In this document: piece by piece, positions 25,346-38,329 of the stretch
Layout: every line of letters starts with the position of its first letter
Numbering within the stretch: the stretch's first letter is position 1
Assembly: GCF_000189635.1 (NCBI RefSeq)
Contig: NW_002476432.1
Coordinates: forward strand, 248,001 to 312,000
Origin: Tetrahymena thermophila SB210
Taxonomy: Eukaryota; Ciliophora; Oligohymenophorea; Hymenostomatida; Tetrahymenidae
DNA: 64,000 nt
Reading direction: 5' to 3'
Notes under the pieces: generated by a model
What the model was told of the DNA's origin: nothing
Databases searched by the model: none
What the model saw: the letters and a program-made list of their open reading frames with translations, nothing else
Position numbers and translations under genes: made by a program

Positions 25346-28300
25346 ATGTCAGAAATATCTAACTAAGTCCAAGCATATAAGCTAGATATATCTGATTAGA
25401 ATTCGCTCAAACCTCAAGAAGAGGAATATAAATAGGTAAAAAATATTAATTATTATTATTATAGCCATAATTGAATTATCTAAATTACAATAAATGATTA
25501 AATATAAATTAGATGGAGAAATTAATTCTAAAATCAAATAAGCTTGGAATGGAATATTTAAAAATAGGTAAATATTTCATATTAATTTAATAGAAATCTT
25601 ATAATTTTATACTTTGTTAATAGAAAAGAAAGCTGATTGCTTAGAACTGCTGAAAAAATGTGAGAAGTTGCTGTTAAGCGAATATAATAAATCTTAATAG
25701 AATTTCGTTATAAATAAATTATTAGCAATCACATATAATAATTTAGGATGCTATTATAGAAAGTATAATTAAAACTAATAAAATGTATTAAGATAAATTA
25801 TTTCATGTTATATAGAGATGAAAAACCTAACGTTGCCTTAAATTATTTGAAAAAATCCTTAATGATTGAAGTCTATTCTGTTCATGATAGCACAACTATT
25901 GCGAGTACTCATTTAAATATATGTGCTATTTTATCTAGGTTAAACAAGTAAGATTTAATATTTTATTTATTTTGAATAGTTCAACAAAAGATATTTTTTA
26001 AAATGATTTTAAAAATACTAAATTAATTTTGCTTTAAAAAATAAATCCTTAAGATAACTTTTAAAAAAAAGAAATCATAAATTACTTAAATAGAATTTAT
26101 GTATGAAAAAAATTATATTAATTTGTTTTAAAATATTCAAATTAGACATGATATAGCTTCTGAGCATGCAAAAATTGCAATAGAACTGCTTGATTTGGCT
26201 AAGAATTCAGTAATTAAAAAAGAAGAAATTTAAAGTTTAAACGAAAAGCTAAAAAACTAGAACGATAATGAAACATAAAAAATACTTAATTAAAAGTTAA
26301 GAGTGTATAAAGATATTATGAATATGTTAGTTTTATCATATTATAACTTAGGAATAGAGTAAGAACATCTCAAATCTTATGGTAACAGCATCACAGCTTA
26401 CTAAGCTGGCCATGAAATAGCCCAAAATGAACTTGGTGAAAATCATAAAATGACTTAAATCTTGTTGGAGAATATAAAACTCTTGCATAAAGTGTAATAA
26501 TCAAAAGAATAAAAAGAATCAGCTAAGATTTAAAAACGATAAAAAATTTATGAAGAAGGATTTCACTCATACATCAAACACCACATCAATGTTTAAACTG
26601 ACTTAAACTAAGATTAAGTTGATAAATTTTTTCAAGAAACTTACTGCCAAAAAGCTAATCAAACTAAAACATAAATTTAAAAAATTAGAAATACCTAATC
26701 TATTTCTCCTCATTCTAGAATGAAAAGTAGAATTTTAGAGGATGGCTCATTTAAAACGATTGAGAATAATCCTTCTAATTAGTTCCAAAAATTAAATATT
26801 TTAAATAGAGCTTAAACTGTCTGTAATATATTTTATTTAAAATTTATTACATCAATTCTTCCTCAATGCCTCCCTCCCCCCTTTTCTTCTCAATATTTTT
26901 TTTAATGGTTTCAATCTCATTTATAAAATAAAAGGGTGACATAAGTTAAATTTATTTTTTGTTTAAATTTAATTTAAAATAAATTTTAAAGTAAAAAGTA
27001 GAAATGAACAGTAACAATATAACCAAATAGGAAATTAAAATATAACTTCTAGGAATGCTCAAAATAAAAATATAAAATCAAATTTTATGAATTTAAGATT
27101 AAAAGGCTAAGAGTAATATTAAAATGAAAGTTTTAATAGTATAATGAACAGGACTACTGTCAAATCAACTAATAATGTAAAGGCTTAAGATTAAAATACA
27201 AATGGATTTATTTAATAAACAAAAGAAGTAGATAAGCTACCATTCATTTAAAATAAAGCTTAAAATGGCTAAAATATCATCCAATAAGTTAAATAACAAA
27301 ATGAAGATCAAAATAGGTAAAATTATTTTGAAAATAAAATAATAATTTAAATTTAAAAAATAGGAATTTGAATGAAAATAACATGGAATAATAATTAAAT
27401 AATTTTGAAGCAAAAAAATATTTGATGTTAAATACTTATGGAGTGTATGATAAATTTATGCATACAAGAATAAAGAATGCTTCTAGATATAAAAAAAATA
27501 CTATAGATATTGATATTAATAATTCTGGTTATAATGCTTTTAATAATTTAACTAAAGAAACAACATTCTCTACAAATATAAAGGCAGATCAAATAAATGA
27601 AAGAAGTAGGACTGTTTCAACTAGGAATAATTAAAATCTTTATAATCATTAGAACACTTTTGATTTTTTTACAAACAATAGTCCAAAAATCATATAAACA
27701 AAATAAGACTAAAAGTATTTTACAAATAATTAACATACAAACACCAATTAAGAATAATAAAATTCTAATGAATATATCAAAATGAATACAACATTTAATA
27801 CTCATCACACTTAAGATAAAAATAATTGTCTTTACACAGAAAGAAATTTTAATAATCCTTTGATAACTGAAAAATATAATCCAATATGCACAGAATAGTA
27901 AAGAACAATTAATTCAAGATAAAAAGATATTGAGAATCTGCAAGGACAAGTGAGAAAAAGTTTGAATTTTAATGAAAATTCATTCAAGTAATTTGATGAA
28001 AATCAACCTGATTTAAGGGAACAAGAAATACAAGAATGCCTTGAAAAGCTTGTTGATTTATATTAAAACTAAAGCTAATCAATAATATCTCCAACATTTT
28101 CTTAAGAAATAATTCCAAACTAATCTCCTTAATAATAAAAAAACTTGAATAATTAAGGAGAAAAATTATAACTAGAAAACCAGTTCATAGTATTTGAATA
28201 ATAACAAAAGCTTTCTAAGGAGTAAAAAAAGCCTAAAAGCTTGATTCATAATAAAAATGATACTCTTTAGAATGATATAAAAAATCAAAAATAATAAGAT

Positions 28301-29156
28301 TTAACATATAATAATTAAATATATCAAATACAGGGTTTGGGTGAGCAACTATCACCATATCTATAAATATGTTACTAACCAAGTAATCAAATTTAAAATT
28401 CTGGAGGAAATCTATTTAGCCATAGTTATTTGAATCAGCCATCATTTAGAATAGCTCCTAATTAAAATTCTTAGGTTTAGCAGTAAGCAACCTTGAAAGA
28501 TGAACTAGATGTAGTAAGGATAAGAGATAGTGAAACTTAAAGTATAAAACTAAAGTAAAAATAAAATAATTTGTAGTAAAAGTAATAATTTGATATCTTT
28601 AGTGCTAAGTAAAACAGAGTGCTTATAAAAAGACCAGATTCTCACTAAGAAAATTAGATTGATCTAACAATAAGATAGAAGAGATAATAAAATATGATGA
28701 GAAATATTGAAGAAAATATTCGTTTTTGTTAAAATAATTCTAAAAACATCACACTAAATCCAATATAAAACAATAATAAAGAGCAATCTAATAAGAATAG
28801 TTAAATTAGATAACTAAGTGTTAACTAAAGAAACAATAGACAAATCTAATTACAAGAATTATAACAAGAATAAGTAACTTATTAACAATATTTTTTATTT
28901 ATTATAGATAGTAAAATAAAGAATTAACTTTGGATTAGATTCAATTTACTTACAAAAATATTTTTAAAAATTTAATTTAATAAATTATTATTTTATTATT
29001 TAGCAAATGAAAGAGAACCATATTTAAACGAATTAAGTGCAATTAAAACATAAATAGTAAGTAAACAATACAATTAAAGAAACAAATGAGACATATTAAA
29101 ATAATTTAACCTAAAGTTTAATAGAAGAATAAAATGTAAATAATTAAAAATAATGA
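25346..29156 (+). CDS. TPR protein with long N/Q-rich C-terminal region
   Basis: Exons 25346..25435, 25513..25567, 25624..25762, 25816..25947, 26146..26822, 26992..27316, 27364..28873, 29004..29156; 1,026 aa. Residues ~30-300 form TPR-like helical pairs: AITYNNLGCYYRK, NVALNYLKKSL, STHLNICAILSRLNKHD-IASEHAKIAIELL, then LVLSYYNLGIEQEHL. This matches the tetratricopeptide scaffolds common in ciliates. From ~360 onward the sequence is low complexity, dominated by N, Q, K and S, with coiled-coil-like patches and no other domain. It is probably a cytosolic scaffold, partner unknown. Exons were joined by phase. The junction 26822/26992 uses an AAG acceptor and is the least certain, because a shift there could split the gene in two; however, no TGA occurs in the joined frame. 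Confidence 0.75.
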
Positions 29157-29870
29157 TCTTAAAATATTCAAGTAAGTTTTGTAAATAAATATTGTAAATA
29201 AATAAATAAAATTTGAACTTTTAACAAAAAATATATTTACAGGTTGGTTCAATAGATTTTAAAATATATTTTAATAAATCTAAAATTATTACAAATATAA
29301 ATTGATACTAATATTATACATAGAATACTTTTATTGAATATTTTTTTATTGAAACACTCTTTTTGAATGATAAATTCTTCTCAAGTTAATTTAAATTGCT
29401 ATTAAAAATGCTTTAGATAGCAATTTGTTAGATTTTATTGAATATAATTAAATAAAATTTTAATCGAAAAAGATATTTTTCTTTTTTGCTTAAAATAAGC
29501 AATCAGTTTAAGAAATTAAATTTAATATTATTCATTTTATACTTTATGCTATAAAGCTTAATTTTATTAGACAATCAAAATAAGAAAATGAATATCGAAA
29601 TATTATATTTGTTTAAATATTAATTTAGCAAGTAGATTTTAAATTATTTGTTCTTCATATTTAAAATTGTAGAAAATGAAAAATATATAATTTATGAATG
29701 TATTTGCTTGAATGGTTTTATTTACAATCTAATTTTTATTAGATTTATATGAATTGATTAGCATTATGTAAATAACCATTCAAATTATAATGATTAATTC
29801 ATACTTAAATAATTAATTAAATTAATTGAAGCAAAATTAGTTCTTAAGTGTAGAAAGAAATTTGTTAAAA
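29157..29870. other. Intergenic region between two tandem TPR genes
   Basis: About 0.7 kb, AT-rich, no gene seen. It should hold the 3' end of the upstream TPR gene and the promoter of the next. Confidence 0.6.
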
Positions 29871-31412
29871 ATGAATAATATTCAAAATGCAGATAACTCA
29901 AATTCAAAGTTCTCTTAAAAAAGAGGAAGGATTTTGAAAAGAAACGCTTAGAATATTTTAGATATGCAATATGGAGAAAGTACAATTTCTTCTATTTAGA
30001 ATATTTCATCTTTAAACTAAATAGACGAACCCTTAAACCAAAACTATGAATCTAATAGGAAGCAATCTAAAAAGTTTCGTTAGAACTCAGAAAAAGATAT
30101 TCAAGTATAAGTTGTGGAAGACTAGTTAGCTATTGATGATTATCAAGAGGAGCAAGAAGAACATCAATAATATAACTAATAATACCAAATTTTAGAAGAA
30201 ATTTACACAAATGCTACTAAAAATATTAAACTTGGGAGATATGAATAAGCAATAGAGTAGCTGAATAATATCATAAATGTTACAAGTGATAATTTTTAAC
30301 GAGCCAAGGCTAAGACTCAGCTTGGGACTTTATTTCAAATAATTTAAAAGGATGAATTAGCTATAGAAATGTACACTTCTAGCCTTTAGGATTATATTTT
30401 AAACGATAAAACTCACCTCAACATTGGAATACTCTACTTATAGAAGTTTTTATCTAATCGCTAAGAAAATAATAAATATATTTCAAATGCTCTTAACCAC
30501 TTAAATTAGAGCATAAAACTCAATCCAAGAAACTATGAAGCAAATTTTAATATAGCCTGTGCATTTTTAGAGCAAAATAATTAATCATAGGCTGAAGTCT
30601 ATTTGAATAAGTGCATTAAAATTGATTCAAGAAATCCTAATGCATATCGAGTTTTGGCAGGAATATTTCATGAATCTAAAAAATTCGAAAAGGCAAAGGA
30701 GTTCTATATAAACGCTGTAAAAATTCGTCCTATTGATACTGATTATTATAATTTAGGTTTGGTCTGCATGATTATGAATAATTTCATAGAAGCCTAGCAG
30801 TTTTTCATTAAATGTATTTCAGTCAATAAAGAGTATTCAACTGCATATATAAATTTAGGTCTAATTCATTTCATGAATAATGAATATGACGAAGCTGAAA
30901 AATATTATTTGGAGGCTATTTCAATAGATGAAAACTCCTTTGAGGCTTTGTCAAATTTAGGTAATTTGTACTTCCATAAGAAGCTATACACATAAGCAGA
31001 AGAATTGTATATCAAAGCTAAGTAAGTAGATTATTAATTGTATAATAGCAATCAAAATGCTTTCCTTCTACTTAATTTAGGAAGAGTTTAATTTGAAACA
31101 CAAAAATTCGATGATGCTCTCAATAACCTTATGAATGCTTTTTAATTAGATTAATAACTCTACTTTTCTCTTAAAATAATAGCAGATATTTACATCATTC
31201 AAAACCAAAACATAAAAGCAGAAGTATTCCTAGAATAATATTTAAATCATGAAAGTAATGATGCTGATGCATATTTCAAATTAGCAAATATTCAATATAA
31301 AACTCTCTAATATAATAAAGCAAACAAAAATTTAAATTAGTGTCTTAAACTAAAACCCAATCATGCAAAAGCACTAAAAATGTAAAATGAGCTAAAGAAT
31401 GTCGTTGAATGA
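29871..31412 (+). CDS. TPR repeat protein
   Basis: Single exon, 513 aa. Residues 1-95 are polar and disordered (N, S, K, Q, E). From ~100 to the end there are about ten TPR units with the expected G/A/Y/A/P spacing, e.g. GRYEQAIEQLNNII, IKLNPRNYEANFNIACAFLE, NPNAYRVLAGIFHESKKFEK, STAYINLGLIHFMNNEYDEA, SFEALSNLGNLYFHKKLY and LKLKPNHAKALKM. The pattern (P at helix end, then A/Y/N-L-G) is like the superhelical TPRs of OGT- or BBS4-type proteins, but no catalytic domain follows, so it is a protein-interaction scaffold of unknown partner. The in-frame ATG at 29871 is the first after a stop-rich leader. It is unrelated in detail to the TPR gene just upstream, although both point the same way. Confidence 0.88.
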
Positions 31413-31850
31413 TAAAATATTAAAGTAGGCAAATAAATTATTAATATTTATTATTTCTATTTCAATTCCAATTAAATTAAAAATTTTAAAATAAAAAATA
31501 CAGAATCGAATTAAAGCAAATAATAAATAAATAAGTTATATTAGACAAGAGGAAAATATTTAATTATATAATGAAAATTATAAAGATATATTATAGATAT
31601 TGGGTGTATTAATTGTTATGTATAATGTCATAATATTTAATATAAATTTAACAGTTTTACATTTAAAAATTATATATTTAATATAATAAAACCTTTTTTT
31701 GTGATTTGACTTATTTAGATATTTATTTACAAAATAAGTTTATCCTTTTTCAAAGACGATTAAAATTCTAAGCACATTATTGTAACCTTTTTTATTTCTT
31801 TTAATAAAGTTAATCAAAAAAGATAATTTTTGTAACTAAGCTTTTAATCT

Positions 31851-31994
31851 TCAAACACTTATCTTAAAGTATCTTTCTTTCTTTTATCTCAGCTCAGCTA
31901 CTGATGAATTAAAATATAAAAAATAAACCATAAATAATATATGTAAAATATTTCCGCCCAATGTTATTGCTCCATAAGCTAAATCGTTTTATCT
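31851..31994 (-). other. Possible orphan exon encoding a TM helix
   Basis: On the minus strand, after a TTTTAAG acceptor-like site, one frame reads NDLAYGAITLGGNILHILF, continues as a hydrophobic helix, then a basic tail (ELRQKKERYFKISV) and TGA. The composition is unusually protein-like for intergenic DNA here. I could not find a convincing upstream exon with an ATG, so it may be the last exon of a small gene or a remnant. Confidence 0.25.
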
Positions 31995-32358
31995 TAAAAT
32001 AAAAAAATAATAATTGCTAGCTAATTGCTTATTTAAGCATTAAATTTATTTACTATGTATTAAGTTTTAAAACTCTTAAGTTAACACAGTATTTAAAAGC
32101 TAGAACCAATTATGTTATGCCAGCACTATCTGTTTAGTTATTCCTTTAAATATATTTAGATAGAAAGATAAAATATTTCAAAATTCTAATTTTAGCTGAA
32201 AATTAATATAAAAAGAGTAGATATTAAAATATGTAAATCAATTTTTTTAAAATAGAATTTCATAAATCATAAAACTTAAATAAAAAATTATTTAAAAATA
32301 AATATTTTTAATTTCATTGATTGATTATGAAATTTGAACTTTTTATTTCCAGCCCTGA

Positions 32359-32506
32359 TCATAAGTATTTAAAAAAGAAAAAATATAAATAATGAATTTC
32401 TCAATTTATTTTTACAGAAATAATATTGAAAAATTTAATTATTATACATATCATAAGTATTTAAAAAAGAAAAAATACAAGTAATTAATTTCCCAAATTA
32501 TTTTAA
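32359..32506. repeat. Direct repeat, two copies 92 nt apart
   Basis: Copies start at 32359 and 32451. The first 27 bases of each are identical and the next ~25 are similar, so this is a local duplication in intergenic DNA. No function is evident. Confidence 0.7.
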
Positions 32507-32866
32507 CTGAATTTTGCTGATTTAACCAAAAACTCCTCCTACCCCAAATTTTGGAGATTAATTAATAAAAAAGAAAATAAAATGTCATTTGGAATAGTCA
32601 TATTTTTATTTAAAAAATATTTATGAAATCTTGTATATATCAAATATAAAATAAACTTTACTTTAAAATTTTTAATTTTAGAGGAGCTTTATACAAATCT
32701 AATAAATGAAAAAATAAAATTGGTTGATGCAATGTATGTATGTATTTGTGTATGTAAGATTGTATGTAAGCAAGCAAAATATATAAAGAGTTCTTTATTT
32801 ATTTATACTAAAAACATAAATAAAAAATATTTGATTATGAATAAAAATAAATTGATTTATGATTAT

Positions 32867-34120
32867 TCACATTTGTACGTTTTAACTATTTCTTTATGAA
32901 TTATTATAAGTCTTTGTTGATTATCTTTCTTTGCTTACTCTTTTTACAGCTAATGCGATAATTAAGATGGCAAAGATAGCTATTCCAAAACAGTACAAAT
33001 TAGTAGCAAATTCGTCTTTTTAAGTTTTATGTATAGTTTATGGAGTGTAATCAGGGGAATGTTGAATTGATACTAGGAAAGGGTCTTCTTTTTCTCTTAA
33101 TTTAATAAGTGTTTGGTTCACTTTAGACTCGAAATCAAAAAGCATGTAATTTCCCTTGTAGCAACCTCCTTCAAATTTACTAATATTTTATGTCTCTTTA
33201 TCAATTGAAAAGACTAAGCAAACTTCTTTAACAGCAAAGTTGGCTGTGCATGTTTATTTTTGTATTTCATACTTCTTCTCTAAATGGACTTCTTTGTTTT
33301 TCTTTTAAATTGCATGAGAGATACCATCATTCTACTCACATAATTTCTCACAACTTAATTCATCTGAACATAAACTCATTTTGATCATTTCTGAAAATTG
33401 TAAAGTCTTGTTTTCAACTAAATTAATTGGAAGAGAATTATCAAAACCACCACAATTGGGAAGACCTTGAACACGAAGTTCATTATTTTAACTATCAGTA
33501 ACTTTAATCTTAAGACAATGATTGTTTTCTGGGATGATAGGTTCTGATTCAAAATCAATCTTTGATTCAAAATGAGCATTTTCTAATGAGAGTATGGGTG
33601 ATTTATAAGATTATCCAAATTAGAATCCAGTTGATATTTTTTGTTGATATGTAGAAAGAGAATCTTTTAATTGCATATCGCTTCTATTTACAATAGGATT
33701 AACTGCTTCGGATTCCTTTTTGCTTTTTTTACTCTTAGATGAAATACTTTTGAATTATTCATTAATCAATTCTTCATTAGAGAGCAAATCAACCTAAACC
33801 TAAAAGGTTTTCATTAATTATTATTTATCATCATAAATCCATTTGCTGTTAGCATTTAACAATTCATTTTTAATCAAATCCTCTTAAGCAGTTCCTGGAA
33901 TTATAGACAAAATTACTCCCATTAAAGAGCATAAAATGCCAGCAATTAATCCAGCATAAAAAATACACATGAATGGCTTTCCATATTAAGAAATTTTAAA
34001 AGGATCTGAGTCATTAATACGTCTAACTGGTTATCTGCTTTAGACTTATTCTTAGCTATTATCTTAAAAATGAAGACGTGAAACGTATTAGCGCTAAGCT
34101 AATTCTTATCCTTGATTCAT
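32867..34120 (-). CDS. Two-TM protein with Cys-containing ectodomain, unknown function
   Basis: Single exon, 417 aa. The N-terminal ~45 residues are Q/R-rich and cytosolic-like. TM1 follows at about 50-75 (FMCIFYAGLIAGILCSLMGV). A polar region of ~310 residues contains at least eight cysteines, including CSDELSCEKLCEQ, TCTANFAVKEVC and EGGCYKGNYM. TM2 lies near the C-terminus (LYCFGIAIFAILIIALAV), with a short basic tail. The cysteines suggest a disulphide-bonded domain in the lumen or outside the cell, between the two membrane helices. I do not recognise the family; no catalytic motif is visible. It is convergent with the TPR gene to its left. Confidence 0.75.
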
Positions 34121-35616
34121 CTTAACAACCTTTTGATCAAATTCCTAAAAATTCTAATGAAATTTATTAGCTTTTTTAATTAAAAACAATATATTATTAA
34201 TATTTGCTATTAAATCTCTAAAAGAAATTAAAAATTTTTATGAATTGATCGATGATTTTTTAACTTTAGATCATGCATTGAATATCTGAAAATCCAATAT
34301 AATAAATAATATGCAATCCTTTTATTTATCTTAATAAATTGATTAATTTAAAATTGATTGTATCAATTAAAATCATGATTAAAAACTGCATCAATAGATT
34401 TTTTTTCATTTTTAACCAGTTTAATTTTTCTATTTCAAAAACAATAATTAACATTTAAAATTGACATTATATTTTATCTTTACATTTAATTATTTCAAAT
34501 TAAATAAATATCATAATTTAAAAAACCATATTACATATTCTTAATAAATTTATTTTTAAAAGTAAATAAATTTTTTTTTTATTCATTTTTTATTTTTAAT
34601 ATTTAGTAATTAATTTAAATATTTTAACATGCAAAGTAAATGATTTTTTATTTTATAGTTAAAAACATAAAAATAAATTAAAAAAATTAAAAGTTTAAGT
34701 AATAAATATATTTTTCTCTAATTTTTTTTATTTATTTTAATTTAACTGATTTAGAACTAGATTTTTAATTAAATCTAATAAAATAAATTGATTTTATATT
34801 TTTACATTAACAATTAATTTGAAGGGAATGAAAAAATAGATAACGACAGCATTTCTTATTAAGTTCTTATATAAGTATTAAAATCTAAAAGCTTAAATAT
34901 TTATTGTAAGTATATTTATATCAAAAATAAATCTTCTCTAAATTAAAGCTATAAAATAATTGAAAATGAACGCTTAACAAATTAGGGAATATTCTTATCT
35001 TAATTATAAAATCTCTCTTATTTGGCTTTTTATTAGAGTATAATTTAATAAATTTTAATAATGAAATTATATATTTGTTTAATGCTATATATTAACTTGC
35101 AAGACTGTAAAAATATTTTTTACTTCTAGTTTAGATAAAATAAAATTCGATTTGTAGCCATATTTCTTTTTCTTTACTAATTAATTTAGTCCATGATAAA
35201 AAAATTTATGATCGATCTAAAATAGATATTATACAATTATATATATCTTAATTTGTTATTTTATCATATTTAAATAAATTACCTAAGTAGAATATATTAA
35301 TTTCTTATATTGACCTGTAAAAGGCGGATTCAATTTAAAGAGGGATGTGTGAAAATATAAGAAGTATTACATTAATAGTCAATAATACTCAGATCAACTA
35401 AAATTTTTATAAAAAACTCAAGAAAAAGGCTAAATTAGTTGGCTAAGCGCTAAAAACTTCAAAAATTAGTTAGTATATTCATATAATTTTCATGTTTAAT
35501 TATGTCTAATTATTTACAAATTAATAGTATCTAAAATAGATATTTATAAAGTAGTATGAAATAGAAAGTAAATTAATAAAAAAACAAATAAAGAATAGAA
35601 AAAAAGTGAGTATTAA
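34121..35616. other. AT-rich intergenic region
   Basis: About 1.5 kb of A/T-rich DNA with long T and A runs. A few open frames occur by chance around 35330-35600, but none has protein-like composition or a recognisable motif. Confidence 0.5.
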
Positions 35617-36740
35617 AATGAGCTAATTTCTCAAATACAATTTTTAAATATTTGTATTATGACATTTGCTTTTTTACAAATAACCATTTAGCAAATATGT
35701 TTTTTCTTAAAACTATAGATAATTTAGGACATTTTTAAATAATGATAACTTATAATGTCTAAATTAACTAAGATTAATTTAACTTTTATTAATGATGGAT
35801 TAATTTATTTATAATTATTTTTCTTGCGATCCTATAAACTTATTTTATAAAGAATATTTAGCGATTGACTGTTCTGAATGTTTTAATCTGTATAAGTTGA
35901 TAGACAGTGAATGTAAAAATGAAATAAAATAGATTTTTAATAAAAATAGTATTTGCTGGTCTTGATGCTTATTCTTTATTTGTTTTAAAACTGTAATAAC
36001 TTGTGATTTTTATCTTTAGTTTTACTCAATCCATAAATTTCTTACTAAATATAAATTTAAAATGTGATAAACAAGTTTATTTTTTACTTGAGATATCAAA
36101 CCTCTGTAGTTTATTCCTTTTATATAATATTTTGATGAAAATTTACCTCTGACTCACTAAAAAGAGAAAATTTACTTTCTCTTATTTTTTCTAACATCTC
36201 TTACTTATATACGACTATATTTTTCTACTGCTTTCTTAATTATCAAAGTTACTTCATGCAAATAAAATGAAAATCTAAATATTTTTATGAAAACAATTCA
36301 TTTCTTCAGCAAAAACTTCTTTTATTTTATTATAGTTGATTAATATATTTAATTTTTTATAAGATTCATATGGCAGATTAGCTATACCTAATAAATTTTG
36401 AAGATATATTGCCTCTCTGTTTTATGCAAAGTAATATTGTATTTTCAAATTTGATTAATTATACTTAAGTATAAATAAAAACAAAATATATGTAATTTTT
36501 GATATTGAAAAATCTGTAAACAAAAAAATATTATTAAAAAGAGTAATTTCAATTAGAACTAACTATTCTTTTTATGATTAGATATTAATAAAAGTTTGAA
36601 TATTTGTATTTTTTTAAATGAGAATATGAAAAAAATTACTTTAATACAAGAATACAAGGAATACTTTGCCTCTAAACTCTGTTAATGGTAATAAATAAAC
36701 CATTAGCTAGCCTATAAATTGTTCAAGCTAAAAAAAGACA
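35617..36740 (+). pseudogene. Decayed copy of the Cys-rich multi-TM gene at 40,111
   Basis: Several blocks match the intact gene downstream in order: 35,686-35,705 (exon 2 start), 35,825-35,915 (first Cys repeat, CDPxx...CSECFNLYKLIDSEC), 35,960-36,300 (the YSLF..., FAQSINFLL and LTHYREK region) and 36,655-36,720 (near the end). The middle cysteine repeats and the intron are deleted, fusing repeat 1 directly to the TM part. TGA codons and frame changes interrupt it, e.g. TGA right after CWS at ~35,965. The last ~130 codons of the intact gene have no match. It stands in the same position relative to C2 gene A as the intact gene does to C2 gene B. The start is approximate. Confidence 0.75.
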
Positions 36741-37518
36741 TTATTTTTAATAAAAAATAAATCTTAAAAATTAATTAAAATTATTTTATGTATGAGAAAA
36801 TAGGTGCTCTAGAGTTTAAATCTCATGATCTCCTCTCTCGCCCTATTAGAAACTTGATATAAATGTAAGTTCGATAAGTTAAAATTAATGGTATTGGGGC
36901 AGAACTAGTATTTTACTAAGTATTTTCCATAAAAAAAGATCAACGTTTTTTTTCTATTTTAATTAGCTTTAATTCAGTGAAAGGTCTCTAATTCGAATGT
37001 CTATAACATAGATGCCTATTTAAATTTAAAATTTTAAAATAGAAGAATAAAATAATACCTTAGTAGCTTTTTATTCTTTATAACTTTTAATGACTCCAGT
37101 TTAAATATCAAAAGAGGGTGATCTGTTTATGCGAAATTTATTTTCATTATTGTATGCATTTATGATTAAAAAAATATTTAAGCTTATTATGATCAATTAA
37201 TTAACAATCTCATTATTAATTTCATACTAAATTATAAATTTAAAGAAACAAAATAATGATACTTTGGTAAATTTAATTGCTCAAAAATTGTTAGTTTATC
37301 TAATTGATTAATTAAATATTATTAATGAAGATATGAATTCAATTACAAAATGTAAGCAAAAAAATGTTTGCTTTAATTAAATATCATGTGACAAAGCCAC
37401 GTTATAAGTTAATGCTAAAAAGCTAAAAAATTATGTAATTAATTATAAAAAAATACAAAAATAAAAGTAAATTTCTGATTAAAAGATATTAGAATTAAAT
37501 AAAGAAATAAAAAAATAA
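36741..37518. other. Upstream region of C2 gene A (part of a duplicated unit)
   Basis: AT-rich. Several patches match the region upstream of C2 gene B, e.g. near 36,950-37,000 with 43,225-43,275 and 37,270-37,345 with 43,580-43,665. It probably contains the promoter of gene A. Confidence 0.55.
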
Positions 37519-38329
37519 ATGGTTATTGGTACTTTGATTGTTAGACCCAAGTCTGCTTAACTTACAAAAGATGTCGCATTCTTAGTTGAAATGGTAAATA
37601 ATATAAAATAAATAAAATTATTTAAATGAAGTATTCTTTAAAATTATAAAATATTAAATAAATAGGATCCCGAAATTCATGTTACGATAGGAAGCTAAAA
37701 GTTTAAATCTTCAGTTGCTCAAGGCTCAGGCAAAAATCCTGTATGGCCTGATTAATTCAATTTCAGAGTTATGAATGACACTTTACTCACCTTCACCATC
37801 TATGATCACGACGATTGGTCTAAGAGCGAATTTGTTGGTAAATAGATAGATAGATACATTTCTTTTAATTCTTAATCAAAATAACTCTTAGCTAATTAAG
37901 CTAGCTTTAAAAAAAATTTAACTAAAATGATAACCTTTTTATTTAAAAATAATAAAAGCTGAAGGATCTTGTTCAATTGTAAATGCATTCTAAGGAGGTA
38001 AAAAAACTGAGTTTGCGGCTTGCATGAGAAAAGGTAAAAATGCTGGCCAAGTTGTTTTTGAATTTGAATTTATTCCAGATGCTGTTTCTGTTTAATAAGT
38101 TTACTAAGTTCAACCAGCTTTAAATGTTCAATAAGGTTTTCCTTAATAAATCTCATAAACCACCTAATAAAATAACTTTCCCTAAAACTCTTATCCTATT
38201 CAATACCAACCTTAGTAATTTCCTCCCTAATAATATCCTGGTTAGATACCTATGCAATAATATCCTCCTTAGTAATACCCAGCATAAGGGTATCCTCCCA
38301 GTGGTTAAGCATACCCAGGGGCTTATTGA
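37519..38329 (+). CDS. C2-domain protein with Y-P-Q repeat tail (paralog A)
   Basis: Exons 37519..37593, 37666..37837, 37959..38329; 205 aa. Residues 1-~125 are one C2 domain of the compact plant SRC2/elicitor-responsive type: GTLIVRPKSAQL, then DPEIHVTIGSQKFKSS, KNPVWPDQFNF, LLTFTIYDHDDWSKSEFVG and a final VVFEFEFIPD strand. Acidic residues at Asp26 and in YDHDD occupy the calcium-binding loops, so calcium-dependent membrane binding is likely. The tail (~75 residues) is built of QYPPQQ/GYP-type units. Such XYPPX tails occur in calcium/phospholipid-binding proteins such as annexin VII. Exon lengths 75 and 172 and intron phases match paralogs B and C. Unlike B, it stops directly after the repeats. 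Confidence 0.9.

Larger units (their letters stand above)
31413..32866. other. AT-rich intergenic region with repeats and a possible exon
   Basis: About 1.45 kb between convergent gene ends. It contains a direct repeat (32359 and 32451), a (ATGT)-rich patch near 32735-32765, and a minus-strand frame at 31851-31994 that may be an exon; these are described separately. Confidence 0.5.

Noticed and set aside
26823..26991. Splitting the TPR gene into two genes at this gap
   Set aside because: The stretch has GT...AAG ends that join both sides in phase, and no TGA precedes it on the left nor an ATG-led start on the right. It is kept as one gene with a note of uncertainty.
27617..27808. Open frames in other phases inside the N/Q-rich exon of the TPR gene
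   Set aside because: They overlap a 1.5-kb exon that is open in phase with upstream TPR exons, and their composition is that of low-complexity antisense or shifted DNA.
36950..37010. A tRNA-like TTCGAAT box
   Set aside because: No acceptor stem, D-arm or anticodon arm could be paired around it.
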